The translations under genes and the position numbers were made by a program. DNA of 64,000 bases from Paenibacillus xylanilyticus. GTDB lineage: Bacteria > Bacillota > Bacilli > Paenibacillales > Paenibacillaceae. Location: positions 1-64,000 of the forward strand of contig NZ_JABMCB010000158.1 in the NCBI RefSeq assembly GCF_013359935.1, written 5' to 3'. Under the pieces are notes generated by a model that ran no database searches, had not been told where the DNA came from, and saw only the letters and a program-made list of their open reading frames with translations. Position 1 is the stretch's first letter. Each line of letters opens with the position of its first letter. Positions 9,909-18,883 of this stretch are shown here, one piece after another.

Positions 9909-10484
9909 CTATACCTTCACCTTCTGAGACAGGAAGTTGCGCAGCATCTGATGACCGTGGTCCGTAATGATCGATTCCGGATGGAACTGCACACCTTCGA
10001 TGGCGAACTCCTTATGACGCAGTCCCATAATTTCGCCTTCTGCCGTCTCAGCTGTAATCTCCAGGCAATCCGGCAGACTGCTGCGCTCCACAATGAGAGA
10101 GTGATAGCGGGTTGCTGTGAATGGAGAAGGCAGTCCGGCAAATACGGATGTTCCGTTATGATGCATCTCCGATGTCTTGCCATGCATCATACGATCGGCA
10201 CGAATGACGTTACCTCCAAAGGCTTGTCCGATAGCCTGATGTCCCAGGCAAACGCCAAAGATCGGAATACTGCCCTTGAAGTGATCGATGACAGCCAGAC
10301 TGATGCCCGCTTCATTCGGAGTACATGGTCCAGGGGAGATCAAAATATGTTCAGGTGCCATTGCCTCAATGCCTGCCAGATCAATCTCATCATTCCGGCG
10401 GACCTCCACCGTCTCCCCCAGTTCACCCAGGTATTGAACCAGGTTGTACGTGAAGGAATCGTAATTGTCGATGACCAGTATCAT
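9909..10484 (-). CDS. pabA: Glutamine amidotransferase, aminodeoxychorismate/anthranilate synthase component II
   Basis: 191 residues, class I glutamine amidotransferase. Catalytic Cys is in [12 protein letters not shown] (about 75-86), and the His-Glu pair is in VQFHPES. It starts [15 protein letters not shown] with GAGGAGG upstream; 15 further in-frame residues before that ATG are not family-like. In B. subtilis this one subunit serves both folate (with PabB) and tryptophan (with TrpE) synthesis. Whether that holds here depends on a second trpG, which cannot be seen in this window. Confidence 0.95.
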   Translation of the reverse strand: MILVIDNYDSFTYNLVQYLGELGETVEVRRNDEIDLAGIEAMAPEHILISPGPCTPNEAGISLAVIDHFKGSIPIFGVCLGHQAIGQAFGGNVIRADRMMHGKTSEMHHNGTSVFAGLPSPFTATRYHSLIVERSSLPDCLEITAETAEGEIMGLRHKEFAIEGVQFHPESIITDHGHQMLRNFLSQKVKV

Positions 10485-10532
10485 ATCCTTGTTCCTCCTC
10501 TTCTTCCGTCTATACAGAGACGGTTGCATTGT

Positions 10533-12116
10533 TTATTTTTGTTTGACCGCTACTGCTGCTGCTTCCGCTTCCTCACTATAATTCACGGCCCTCATCATGG
10601 CTCTCGCCTTGTTCCGGCACTCCCTGTACTCCCGATACGGATCGGAATCAATGACAATACCCGCTCCAGCTTGTACATAACCAGTACCGTCCTTGATGGC
10701 CAGTGTTCGAATGACGATATTCAGCTCCATATTCCCACTATAGTCGATCCACCCGATCGATCCTGTATACGGACCTCGGCGGACGGGCTCAAGTTCCTCG
10801 ATAATTTCCATCGTCCGCACTTTGGGTGCACCGGTAATCGTTCCACCAGGAAACGTGGCCGCAATGACATCAAATACAGATAAACCATCTGCCAGTCTGC
10901 CCTCCACCTGGGAAACCAAATGCATCACATGCGAATACTTCTCGATGGTCATGAGTTCAGGTACATGAACCGAACCATAGGCTGCGATTCTTCCAATATC
11001 ATTCCGTTCCAGATCAACCAGCATAATATGCTCGGCCCGTTCCTTCTCACTGTTCAGCAGCTCAGCCGCCATTGCCTCATCCTCTGCCTCATTACGGCCT
11101 CTTCTCCGTGTACCTGCGATTGGACGTGCACTGACCTTGCCATTGTTTACTTTGACAAGCAGCTCCGGCGAACCGCTCACGAGCTGGAAGTCCGGGCTGC
11201 GAAGCATGCCCATATAAGGCGATGGGTTCACAAGGCGCAGCCATTCGTAAATGTGCTCTGCACTGGATTGAATTGGCTTCTCCTGCCGCAGGGAAAGGTT
11301 CACCTGAAACACATCACCCTGCCGGATATACTCTTGCACTGTGCGTACAGCCTGTTCAAAGTCCTGTTGAGGAAAAGAGGTCTGCCAGCCCTCTGTTTCC
11401 TTATCAGCGTCTTCCTGCTGCTGAGCCAGATGCATCTGCATGCTGCGATGCTCCAATGCCTGCTGCTGCTCTTCCGCCTGTGCAAAGCCCAGAATATGCA
11501 ACCAGCGCTGCCGCATGGCCTCTGCACGTACTTGAGCCTCTGCATATAAGCTTTGAAGATAGGCCTCGTCCGGTTCAGCTCCTAACGGCAGATGCACCAT
11601 GCAGTACAGCGCTTCTTGTTCATGATCATATGCCCAAATCTCCTCAAAGCGCATCCACCAATAATCCGGCAGGGCCGGGTTATCTTCAGCCAAGGTTGGC
11701 AGCTTCTCCAGTGACCTGGCTACGTCATAGCTTAGATAGCCTGTGCTTCCCCCACCAAAGTCCGGAGCACCGCTCACTTTGGGAGCGGTGTACGGAGCTA
11801 ACCACCTTTGTAACACGTCCAGCGGCTTACCCGTATCCGTCGATGTTGATCCCTCTTTCAAATCATGAATGACCGCTTCATAACCCTTGCCTGAAATAAC
11901 GGATACCGGGTGCAACCCCAGAAAGGTATATCTTCCACCCTTGCCATTCTCCAGCACCATTGCATAAGGCGAAGCCTCGTGCCAAGCCGCTTCCCATGTT
12001 AACGGTAAACCGCCATGAACCGGCCCTTTATCCGACTTGATCATATAAGGCATCATGGTCCATCCTTGTCCGGCCCACTCTGTCCAGTCGGCGTATGTTG
12101 TCATCAGGTGTGTCAT
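10533..12116 (-). CDS. pabB: Aminodeoxychorismate synthase component I
   Basis: About 527 residues. It converts chorismate with ammonia from PabA into aminodeoxychorismate. The chorismate-binding core is clear: SGSPELLV, RPIAGTRRRG, EKERAEHIMLVDLERND, EKYSHVMH and FPGGTITGAPK. A glutamine-rich linker separates the N- and C-terminal halves (plus-strand 11390-11490). The reading frame is open to 12248, but that part overlaps the cysK terminator hairpin, so I start at the ATG at 12116, which has GGAGG upstream. It could be confused with TrpE, but the operon and overall sequence favour PabB. Confidence 0.92.
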   Translation of the reverse strand: MTHLMTTYADWTEWAGQGWTMMPYMIKSDKGPVHGGLPLTWEAAWHEASPYAMVLENGKGGRYTFLGLHPVSVISGKGYEAVIHDLKEGSTSTDTGKPLDVLQRWLAPYTAPKVSGAPDFGGGSTGYLSYDVARSLEKLPTLAEDNPALPDYWWMRFEEIWAYDHEQEALYCMVHLPLGAEPDEAYLQSLYAEAQVRAEAMRQRWLHILGFAQAEEQQQALEHRSMQMHLAQQQEDADKETEGWQTSFPQQDFEQAVRTVQEYIRQGDVFQVNLSLRQEKPIQSSAEHIYEWLRLVNPSPYMGMLRSPDFQLVSGSPELLVKVNNGKVSARPIAGTRRRGRNEAEDEAMAAELLNSEKERAEHIMLVDLERNDIGRIAAYGSVHVPELMTIEKYSHVMHLVSQVEGRLADGLSVFDVIAATFPGGTITGAPKVRTMEIIEELEPVRRGPYTGSIGWIDYSGNMELNIVIRTLAIKDGTGYVQAGAGIVIDSDPYREYRECRNKARAMMRAVNYSEEAEAAAVAVKQK

Positions 12117-12198
12117 CGCGGTTAGCCGCCCTCCATCTGTCGCTAGTTCTATTGTCTGATAGTATACTAAAGCGCCGCCCCTTTTAAAAGCATTCAGC

Positions 12199-12236
12199 AA
12201 AAAATCCTCCCTACCCATCATGTGGGCAAGGAGGAT
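12199..12236 (-). terminator. Terminator downstream of cysK
   Basis: On the minus strand ATCCTCC-TTGCCCA and TGGG-TAGGGAGGAT form a 14-base arm pair with two mismatches and a 5-base loop, followed by TTTTTT. It lies 21 bases after the cysK stop. It separates cysK from the folate operon, so pabB needs a start point downstream of it. Confidence 0.85.
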
Positions 12237-12256
12237 CAGTTTCATCATGGTTACTC

Positions 12257-13195
12257 TTAACCTTCGAAGTTGTAAAGTGGTGTGCTTAGGTAACGTTCAC
12301 CGTTACTTGGCACGATGACAACGACACGTTTGCCTGCACCCAGCTGTTTGGCTACTTGCAAACCTGCACGAATTGCTGCACCGGAAGAAATACCCGACAG
12401 AATGCCCTCTTCCTTCGCTACCTGGCGAGCGGTTTCGAATGCATCATCATTCTCAATGTGAATGATTTCATCATAGATTTCTTGGTCGAGAATCTCAGGG
12501 ATAAAGTTGGCTCCGATTCCCTGGATTTTGTGAGGACCAGGTTTGCCGCCTGCCAGAATCGGTGATGCAGCTGGCTCTACAGCAACGATTTTGATCGACG
12601 GGAAGGCTTCCTTCAGTACTTCACCTGTACCCGTGATTGTTCCGCCTGTACCGATTCCTGCAACAAAAGCATCCAATGTACCGCCAACAGATTGAATCGC
12701 TTCAACGATCTCAGGACCTGTTGTCTCACGGTGAATTTTTACGTTCGCTTTATTTTTGAACTGCTCAGCCATAAAGTAACTTGGATTTTCCTTGAGCAAT
12801 TCTTCCGCTTTTTTGACTGCGCCGTTCATTCCCTCGGATCCCGGCGTGAGCACAAGCTCAGAACCATAGGCACGAAGCAAGTTGCGACGCTCCAAGCTCA
12901 TCGTTTCAGGCATTACAATGACAGACTTATAGCCTTTAGCTGCAGCTACCATTGCAAGTCCGATTCCCGTATTGCCACTGGTTGCCTCGATGATGGTATC
13001 ACCTGGTTTCAGCTTGCCTTCTTTTTCCGCTTCTTCCACGATGCTAATCGCAATACGGTCCTTAACGCTCGAACCCGGATTCTGATACTCAAGTTTCACG
13101 AATACTTCAGCACTGCCTTCAGGTACGATACGGTTCAGACGAACAAGCGGAGTACCTCCGATGAGTTCTGTTACGTTATTAACAACTTTAGCCAT
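12257..13195 (-). CDS. cysK: Cysteine synthase A (O-acetylserine sulfhydrylase)
   Basis: 312 residues. A PLP enzyme that makes cysteine from O-acetylserine and sulfide. The PLP lysine is in [11 protein letters not shown] (about residue 44), the phosphate-cradling loop is [12 protein letters not shown], and GTGGTITG is present. The ribosome site GGAGGG is 7 bases before the ATG. It has a perfect-spacing promoter and a leader of about 210 bases, and it is followed by its own terminator, so it is a single-gene unit. In B. subtilis the homologue is controlled by CymR. Confidence 0.97.
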   Translation of the reverse strand: MAKVVNNVTELIGGTPLVRLNRIVPEGSAEVFVKLEYQNPGSSVKDRIAISIVEEAEKEGKLKPGDTIIEATSGNTGIGLAMVAAAKGYKSVIVMPETMSLERRNLLRAYGSELVLTPGSEGMNGAVKKAEELLKENPSYFMAEQFKNKANVKIHRETTGPEIVEAIQSVGGTLDAFVAGIGTGGTITGTGEVLKEAFPSIKIVAVEPAASPILAGGKPGPHKIQGIGANFIPEILDQEIYDEIIHIENDDAFETARQVAKEEGILSGISSGAAIRAGLQVAKQLGAGKRVVVIVPSNGERYLSTPLYNFEG

Positions 13196-13379
13196 ATGAA
13201 TGCCCTCCTTAGTGGGATGAATAATACTTAAGTCCTGTTACTTATATTGTGCGGCCGGGGCAGCCTCTTGATGTTTATAGAAGAACTGCGGAAATCCCTT
13301 AACTCCAGCCGGCCTAATAACTTACCCATAGACTGGATCTGAGGTTTCCGAAGGTTTCTTAGGTATATACACTGCCTTT

Positions 13380-13402
13380 ATTCCGAGTAAACGAGTAGGT
13401 AT
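13380..13402 (-). promoter_or_regulatory. Possible repressor site in the cysK leader
   Basis: Just downstream of the predicted transcription start the minus strand reads ATACCTACTCGTTTACTCGG, containing the direct repeat TACTCG-TT-TACTCG. Position and cysteine context suggest an Rrf2-family (CymR-like) operator. I cannot confirm the match to the known CymR consensus from memory, so this is tentative. Confidence 0.3.
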
Positions 13403-13413
13403 TTATTATTTTT

Positions 13414-13442
13414 ATCTTATCAACCTTGCACCTTATTGTCAA
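13414..13442 (-). promoter_or_regulatory. cysK promoter (sigma-A)
   Basis: -35 TTGACA (13437-13442) and -10 TAAGAT (13414-13419) are exactly 17 bases apart on the minus strand. The leader to the cysK ATG is about 210 bases and includes a long-range GGCCGG/CCGGCC pairing (about 13251-13314). I found no T-box or S-box core in it. Confidence 0.85.
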
Positions 13443-13453
13443 TATGAGTACTC

Positions 13454-13502
13454 AAAAAAATACTCTGTCCTGGGCCCTAAGGCTGTAGACAGAGTATTTT
13501 TA
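13454..13502 (-). terminator. Terminator downstream of the parvulin-like gene
   Basis: Minus strand AAAAATACTCTGTC and GACAGAGTATTTTTTT form a 10-12 bp stem around a loop that itself holds GGGCCC, ending in seven T. It ends the nadA-to-foldase transcription unit before the cysK promoter. Confidence 0.9.
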
Positions 13503-13542
13503 TCACGATGCAGCGTCACAATCCATCGATCGGTCAAATCAA

Positions 13543-14493
13543 TCAGGAAGCTGGAATCTCGGCAATGATCACGGCCTCATACTTGTTACGAAGCCTCTCT
13601 TCCACTTGGGGAAGTGGATCAGCCTCACTAAGAGCCAGCTGCATCCGGATATCTTCACGTACCTCTTCTGCGGACTGAGCCTGAGCATCCTGTTTGTCAT
13701 TTAGTTTAATAATGGCATATCCTTCTTCGACCTGTACCGGCCCAGCAATATCGCCAATATCGAGTTCTTCGGCCAAATTCATGATGTCTTCGGACTGAAA
13801 CGGATCATTCTGTTCAATCCAGCCAAGTCGCCCACCGGAGTCACGGGTGAAACTATCCGTCGATTCAGCTCTCGCCATATCTTCAAAGTTTGCACCCTGC
13901 TCCAAATCATCCAGCAACGCATTGGCTTTTGCTTCCTTCTCCACCAAAATCATGGACAGATCGTATTTCTCGGGAGAAACGAAATCCTCGCGGTGATCAT
14001 TCCAGTAACGCTCAATATCTGCATCCTTGACCTGAATGCCGCTCGTAGCAATCTTCTCTAGCAAAAGCCGATAACCAGCTTCCAGTTCAAGTTCCTGTCG
14101 CGTCAGGCCGAGCTGGGACTTCATCTCGTCATAATAGGCCTGTTCCGAATCATAGCCATCCATCGCTGCAGCCAGTTCCTTTGCGATCTCTTCCGGAGTG
14201 ACTGTCAGGTCTCGAACCACAGCCTCCGCATAAACGGCTTTACGGTTCAGCATCTGAAGGAGCATATCGCTGCCATAACGTCTTTTCAGTGCATCGGTCC
14301 ATTCCTTGTCCGTAATGACCTCTCCATTAATCGTGGCAATTGTGCTTCCTTCTTCCTGACCGGCATCATGGGGTGCGTCTGCTTCGTCACGTCCCGGTCT
14401 GATCCCCTGCACCACCATAACCGTACCCATAACCAACATGCCGAGCGTCAAGACAATTACAGCCGTCCACAGCCCTTTTTCCTGTCTCGTCAT
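13543..14493 (-). CDS. yacD: Membrane-anchored parvulin-type peptidyl-prolyl isomerase (YacD-like)
   Basis: 316 residues. A single N-terminal membrane segment (about 9-30) without a lipobox cysteine is followed by a SurA/PrsA-like chaperone region and a PpiC domain (about 170-270: YDLSMILVEKEAKANALL, GGRLGWIEQND, EEGYAIIKL). The location matches B. subtilis yacD, a PrsA-like gene of unclear role. It probably acts outside the membrane on secreted proteins. It starts 23 bases after hslO and is followed by a strong terminator. Confidence 0.88.
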   Translation of the reverse strand: MTRQEKGLWTAVIVLTLGMLVMGTVMVVQGIRPGRDEADAPHDAGQEEGSTIATINGEVITDKEWTDALKRRYGSDMLLQMLNRKAVYAEAVVRDLTVTPEEIAKELAAAMDGYDSEQAYYDEMKSQLGLTRQELELEAGYRLLLEKIATSGIQVKDADIERYWNDHREDFVSPEKYDLSMILVEKEAKANALLDDLEQGANFEDMARAESTDSFTRDSGGRLGWIEQNDPFQSEDIMNLAEELDIGDIAGPVQVEEGYAIIKLNDKQDAQAQSAEEVREDIRMQLALSEADPLPQVEERLRNKYEAVIIAEIPAS

Positions 14494-14516
14494 TCCGCGT
14501 CCCGTCCCCGCTTATA

Positions 14517-15407
14517 TCAGTTCTTGGCTTGCTCTAGAATGGTCTCGAGTTGTTCCTTGTTGAATTCATAGGCTTCATTACAGAACTGGCACACTACTTC
14601 GGCTCTGCCTTCTTCTTCAATCAGTTGTTCCATTTCGTGTTGGCCGAGGCTGATCAATGTTTTCTCGACCCGTTCCCTGGAACACTCACATTGGAAATGA
14701 ATGTCCATTCCATCCATGACCTGTACATCAGGCAGTACACGTTTAAGCAGCTCTTCCAGTTCAAGCCCTTGTTCCAGCAACGTTGTCACAGGAGGCAGTG
14801 TACCAATCGCGTTCTCGATTACGGTAATTTCATCATCCGTTAACCCTGGCAGCAGTTGTATAATGAATCCGCCCGAAACAATGACAGAATTATCAGTATC
14901 TACAAGTACACCAACTCCTACGGCTGAAGGCGTCTGCTCCGATTTGGCAAAATAGTACGTAAAGTCTTCGCCGAGCTCTCCCGATATGATCGGTACACTG
15001 CCACGATAAGGTTCCTTCAAACCAAGATCCTTCGTTACGTTGACAAACCCCTCTGTGCCAACCGCTCCTCTAACGTCAAGCTTACCCATGCTGTTGCTCG
15101 GCAAATGTACATGCGGATTCGTCACATAGCCACGAACTTCGCCTTTGGCATTGGCATCGGCAACGATCTGTCCAATGGGGCCATCTCCCTTGACTTGAAT
15201 GGTCAATTTCTCTTTACCTTTAAGCATTGCACCCATAATTGCTGCAGTTGTAACCGTACGCCCCATGGCAGCTGTAGCCGTGGGAAACGTATCATGTCTT
15301 CTGCGCAGTTCTTCAACCAACTCCGTCGTTTGGACAGCAAAGGCTCTAACCCGTCCTTCCATTGCTGTTCCGCGAATCAAGCGGTCCTGTTTGTTGTTGT
15401 TTTCCAA
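14517..15407 (-). CDS. hslO: Redox-regulated chaperone Hsp33
   Basis: 296 residues. A holdase activated by oxidation. The C-terminal zinc site is intact as CECS and CQFC, and GEDFTYYF and SVGVGVLV belong to the chaperone core. I choose the TTG at 15407, which has AAGGAGG 9 bases upstream; 10 more residues are open but lack a ribosome site. The gene follows coaX and a probable terminator and precedes the YacD-like foldase, the same order as B. subtilis yacB-yacC-yacD. Confidence 0.95.
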   Translation of the reverse strand: MENNNKQDRLIRGTAMEGRVRAFAVQTTELVEELRRRHDTFPTATAAMGRTVTTAAIMGAMLKGKEKLTIQVKGDGPIGQIVADANAKGEVRGYVTNPHVHLPSNSMGKLDVRGAVGTEGFVNVTKDLGLKEPYRGSVPIISGELGEDFTYYFAKSEQTPSAVGVGVLVDTDNSVIVSGGFIIQLLPGLTDDEITVIENAIGTLPPVTTLLEQGLELEELLKRVLPDVQVMDGMDIHFQCECSRERVEKTLISLGQHEMEQLIEEEGRAEVVCQFCNEAYEFNKEQLETILEQAKN

Positions 15408-15528
15408 GTCATTCAGCCTCCTTTGGCGTATCACCATATTATTTCTGACACACGATATATAAATTGAATTTTTATACGTTGAACTGTGTGAATCATTCGT
15501 TTAACTTATAACTTCGTTCAATTTACAG

Positions 15529-15580
15529 AAAAAACGGCACATTACATAAGACTGTTAAAAATCAGCCCGCTGTATGCCGT
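15529..15580 (-). terminator. Probable terminator downstream of coaX
   Basis: Minus strand ACGGCATACA and the returning arm TGTGCCGT bracket a loop of about 30 bases and are followed by TTTTTTCTG. The stem is imperfect. It lies between the coaX stop and hslO. Confidence 0.55.
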
Positions 15581-15588
15581 CTCTTTCC

Positions 15589-16359
15589 TTACCTTTCCCG
15601 GTTCCGCTCATAAATGATACGCAGCCCTTCAAGCGTAAGCAGCGGATCGACTTCCTCGATGCTGCGGGTTTCCTCTGCAATCAGTGGTGCAAGTCCCCCG
15701 GTTGCAATGACTTTGGGCTGTGCGCCCATCTCTTCCCGAATGCGCTCAACAATCCCGTCGACCTGTCCAGCATAGCCATAAATAATGCCTGCCTGCATGG
15801 CATGTACGGTATTGCGTCCAATGACCTTCTTCGGCTTCTCCAGTTCAATGCGAGGCAGCTTGGAAGCCCGCTCATAGAGCGCTTCGGTGGCAATATGAAT
15901 CCCCGGTACGATGGCCCCACCCAGATAGTGGCCTTTTTCATCAATGCAGTCAAATGTCGTAGCTGTACCGAAATCAACGACCACAAGTGGACCACCGTAT
16001 TTTTCAACGGCTGCCACGGCATTCACAATACGATCTGCGCCTACCTCGCGCGGATTCTCATACCTCAGGTTCAGACCCGTTTTGATACCAGGTCCTACAA
16101 CCATGGGTTTTTTACCAACATATTTTTCACACATCGCTTCCATGACATGTACCAGCGGAGGAACCACCGATGAGATGATTACTCCTTCAATGTCGCGGGT
16201 TGATATATCCGACATATGAAATAAATTATAAATCAATACGCCGTATTCATCCACTGTCGACTGACGGGATGTACTCAAGCGAAAATGATGGAGCAACGCC
16301 CGGCCTTGATACACGCCGAGTACGATATTGCTGTTGCCCACGTCTACAACAAGAATCAA
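15589..16359 (-). CDS. coaX: Type III pantothenate kinase
   Basis: 256 residues. It phosphorylates pantothenate, the first step of CoA synthesis, without the feedback inhibition of CoaA. The ASKHA-fold phosphate loops appear as [12 protein letters not shown] at the N-terminus and [10 protein letters not shown] (about 125-134), with GGAIVPG and ATGGLAPLI further on. It lies 6 bases after nadC and 3' to the inserted nadABC set. Confidence 0.95.
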   Translation of the reverse strand: MILVVDVGNSNIVLGVYQGRALLHHFRLSTSRQSTVDEYGVLIYNLFHMSDISTRDIEGVIISSVVPPLVHVMEAMCEKYVGKKPMVVGPGIKTGLNLRYENPREVGADRIVNAVAAVEKYGGPLVVVDFGTATTFDCIDEKGHYLGGAIVPGIHIATEALYERASKLPRIELEKPKKVIGRNTVHAMQAGIIYGYAGQVDGIVERIREEMGAQPKVIATGGLAPLIAEETRSIEEVDPLLTLEGLRIIYERNRER

Positions 16360-16365
16360 AGAGGT

Positions 16366-17232
16366 TCACCCCTCTTTCTTTTCGTTTAAATCCAGGCTGA
16401 TGTCGAGGCTCTCGAAAGAATAGGTTAACCTTCCAACCGAAATTACATCCACACCACTCTCGGCAATCCCCCGGATGGTATCCAGAGAGACATTGCCCGA
16501 TGCTTCCACCTTCACATGTGGAGCCTGTTCGTGAATAACTGCAACGGCTTCACGCATCTGATCCGGGTGCATATTGTCCAGCATAATGATATCTGCGCCT
16601 GCCTGCAAGGCTTCCTGTACCTGTGTAAGATTTTCCGTCTCCACCTCAATGGTCATCGTATGCGGAATGACGGCCCGTGCCCGTTGCACAGCTTCTGTGA
16701 TGCCGCCTGCACCCTTAATGTGGTTATCCTTGATCATAACCGCATCGTACAGTCCGAATCGATGATTGGCCCCTCCACCAATGCGGACAGCATACTTCTC
16801 AAGCATGCGATGGCCTGGTGTTGTTTTGCGAGTATCGACCAATCGCGTGGAAAGACCCTCTAATGCATCTACATACGAACGTGTGCGGGTAGCAATGCCG
16901 GACATGCGCTGCAGCAGATTCAGAGCCAGCCGTTCACCCGTCAGCAGACTGTGGGTACTTCCCTCCACTTCCACCAGTGTTGTTCCCCGTGTAACCCGGT
17001 CTCCGTCCTGCACCATCGGCTTAAAAACAAGTGTAGGGTCTACCACCTGAAATACCAGTTCAGCTACCGGTATGCCTGCAATGATTCCGTTGTCTTTGGC
17101 GTGAATGACTGCCTTGGATTGGTGGCCTGCCGGAATAGTCACACTTGTGGTAACATCCCCTGATCCAACATCCTCACGAAGCCAGTTTCTAATGGATTCA
17201 ATGAGTCCTTCATTATATCCGTTCAGTATCAT
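16366..17232 (-). CDS. nadC: Nicotinate-nucleotide pyrophosphorylase (quinolinate phosphoribosyltransferase)
   Basis: 288 residues. It converts quinolinate and PRPP to nicotinate mononucleotide. Active-site motifs include DTRKTTPGHR (about 138-147), IGGGANHRFGL and EVEASGN-type sequence (VKVEASGNVS). Its ATG overlaps the nadB stop by 4 bases. Together with nadA and nadB it completes de novo NAD synthesis from aspartate. Confidence 0.96.
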   Translation of the reverse strand: MILNGYNEGLIESIRNWLREDVGSGDVTTSVTIPAGHQSKAVIHAKDNGIIAGIPVAELVFQVVDPTLVFKPMVQDGDRVTRGTTLVEVEGSTHSLLTGERLALNLLQRMSGIATRTRSYVDALEGLSTRLVDTRKTTPGHRMLEKYAVRIGGGANHRFGLYDAVMIKDNHIKGAGGITEAVQRARAVIPHTMTIEVETENLTQVQEALQAGADIIMLDNMHPDQMREAVAVIHEQAPHVKVEASGNVSLDTIRGIAESGVDVISVGRLTYSFESLDISLDLNEKKEG

Positions 17233-18848
17233 GACATCAATTCCTCCACAATCGCTTGTTCTCGTTGCTGCAAACTATGCTTCTGCCAAACGGCATCGTC
17301 ACGCAGGGGGAAATCCTCACGGTAGTGTGCCCCTCTACTTTCCTGTCGGTGTAACGCTCCACTGGTTACCAGCCAGGCACAGGTCAAAAGGTTGGCGTAT
17401 TCCATCTCTTCCTTGTGCGTAAGCACGTGGTCGAAAATGTTCATTTCGCTTCTTAGCTTATCCATGGCTTCTTGCAGATGGACACCGTTACGTCGCAGAC
17501 CCACCTGACGAACCATCATCTTCTGCAGACGCAATCGCCGTTCGGAAATAGGTTGTTGTCCGGACATTATTTCATTCTCTCTGCTACGCTGTAGGGGGCT
17601 TCCTACCTGAGTTGAGTTAAGCATAGGCAGTGATTGAATACGCTCAACAATTCGATGCCCAAACACAATCGCTTCGGACAAAGAGTTGCTCGCTAATCGA
17701 TTGGCTCCGTGTACCCCGGTGGACGATACCTCTCCACAAGCGAACAACCTGCCGATACTGCTCTCCCCGTTTAAGTCCGTCTTAACGCCGCCCATCATAT
17801 AGTGAGCTGCAGGAGCGACCGGAATCCAGTCTGTGGTCATATCCAGTCCGTACCGCATACAGGTTTCATATATGGTAGGGAATCGATGCTTGATCATCTC
17901 AGCTGGCTCATGAGTTATATCCAGATACACAAATGTGCTGTTTGTCGTCTCCATCTCACTGACAATTGCTCTCGCTACAATATCACGCGGTGCCAGTTCA
18001 AGCTGTGCATGGTAACGTTCCATAAACCGCTCGCCTTTTATATTGCGCAAATAAGCACCTTCACCCCGTACCGCTTCAGATACCAGGAAACGTGGGGCTC
18101 CCGGATAACATAAGGAGGTCGGATGGAATTGGATGAATTCCATATCCCGAATGACTGCACCCGCACGATAGGCCATGGCAACACCATCGGCGGTAGCCAC
18201 CTCCGGATTGGTTGTGTAGCGATACAACTGCCCAGCCCCGCCGGAGCAGAGCACGGTAGCCCGTGCCTTAACGAATACCTGTGAGTCATCCGGCTTCTGA
18301 ACCAGAGCCCCCACGCATTCTCCGTGATCCGTGATCAGATCGATTACAAAATGCTCATCCCATACCTCTATGCCAGGATGTTCACTTGCTTGAGCTGCAA
18401 GAGCCCTCACGATCTCATATCCAGTCGCATCTCCATTCGCATGCAAAATACGGCGGTGGCTGTGCGCACCTTCCTGCGTCAACGCCAGCTCGCCGTTCTC
18501 CACATCAAATAACGTGCCCAGACGAATCAGTTCCTTCACTCCATCCGGGCCTTCATTTACCAATGCTTCTACTGCCTCTGGGCGACATAGGCCCGCTCCA
18601 GCCACAAGTGTATCCTGCAGATGGTATGCAGGAGAGTCATCTTCAGCGATTACCGCAGCGATGCCTCCCTGTGCATAACGGGTATTGCTCTCCAATAATG
18701 ACTTCTTCGTGATCATCAACACCCGGTTATGTTCGCTCGCCCTGATTGCTGTAAACAACCCAGCGATGCCGGAACCAATAACCAGTACATCCGTCTCTAC
18801 CATGGGCAGTGCGGACAGATCAAAATCCACTAAATATTGCGGTATCAT
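17229..18848 (-). CDS. nadB: L-aspartate oxidase
   Basis: 539 residues. A flavoprotein that oxidises aspartate to iminoaspartate for NadA. The N-terminal FAD site is VIGSGIAGLFTA. Succinate-dehydrogenase-like motifs follow: NTRYAQGGIAAV, HANGDATG, FIQFHPTSL and GEVSSTGVHGANRLASNSL. The ATG at 18848 with AGGTG upstream is preferred; the 43 residues open before it run into nadA coding-end sequence and are not family-like. Confidence 0.96.
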   Translation of the reverse strand: MIPQYLVDFDLSALPMVETDVLVIGSGIAGLFTAIRASEHNRVLMITKKSLLESNTRYAQGGIAAVIAEDDSPAYHLQDTLVAGAGLCRPEAVEALVNEGPDGVKELIRLGTLFDVENGELALTQEGAHSHRRILHANGDATGYEIVRALAAQASEHPGIEVWDEHFVIDLITDHGECVGALVQKPDDSQVFVKARATVLCSGGAGQLYRYTTNPEVATADGVAMAYRAGAVIRDMEFIQFHPTSLCYPGAPRFLVSEAVRGEGAYLRNIKGERFMERYHAQLELAPRDIVARAIVSEMETTNSTFVYLDITHEPAEMIKHRFPTIYETCMRYGLDMTTDWIPVAPAAHYMMGGVKTDLNGESSIGRLFACGEVSSTGVHGANRLASNSLSEAIVFGHRIVERIQSLPMLNSTQVGSPLQRSRENEIMSGQQPISERRLRLQKMMVRQVGLRRNGVHLQEAMDKLRSEMNIFDHVLTHKEEMEYANLLTCAWLVTSGALHRQESRGAHYREDFPLRDDAVWQKHSLQQREQAIVEELMS

Positions 18849-18883
18849 CCTATTCACCTGTCTCGGAGCAAGAGTAGCGCATG

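Noticed and set aside
9720..10883. 387-residue plus-strand frame opposite pabC, pabA and pabB
   Set aside because: Spans three well-identified genes on the other strand and has no recognisable sequence.
13200..13410. T-box or S-box riboswitch in the cysK leader
   Set aside because: AAGGGATTTCCGCAG superficially recalls the T-box bulge, but the AGGGTGGNACCGCG core is absent and no S-box core is present.
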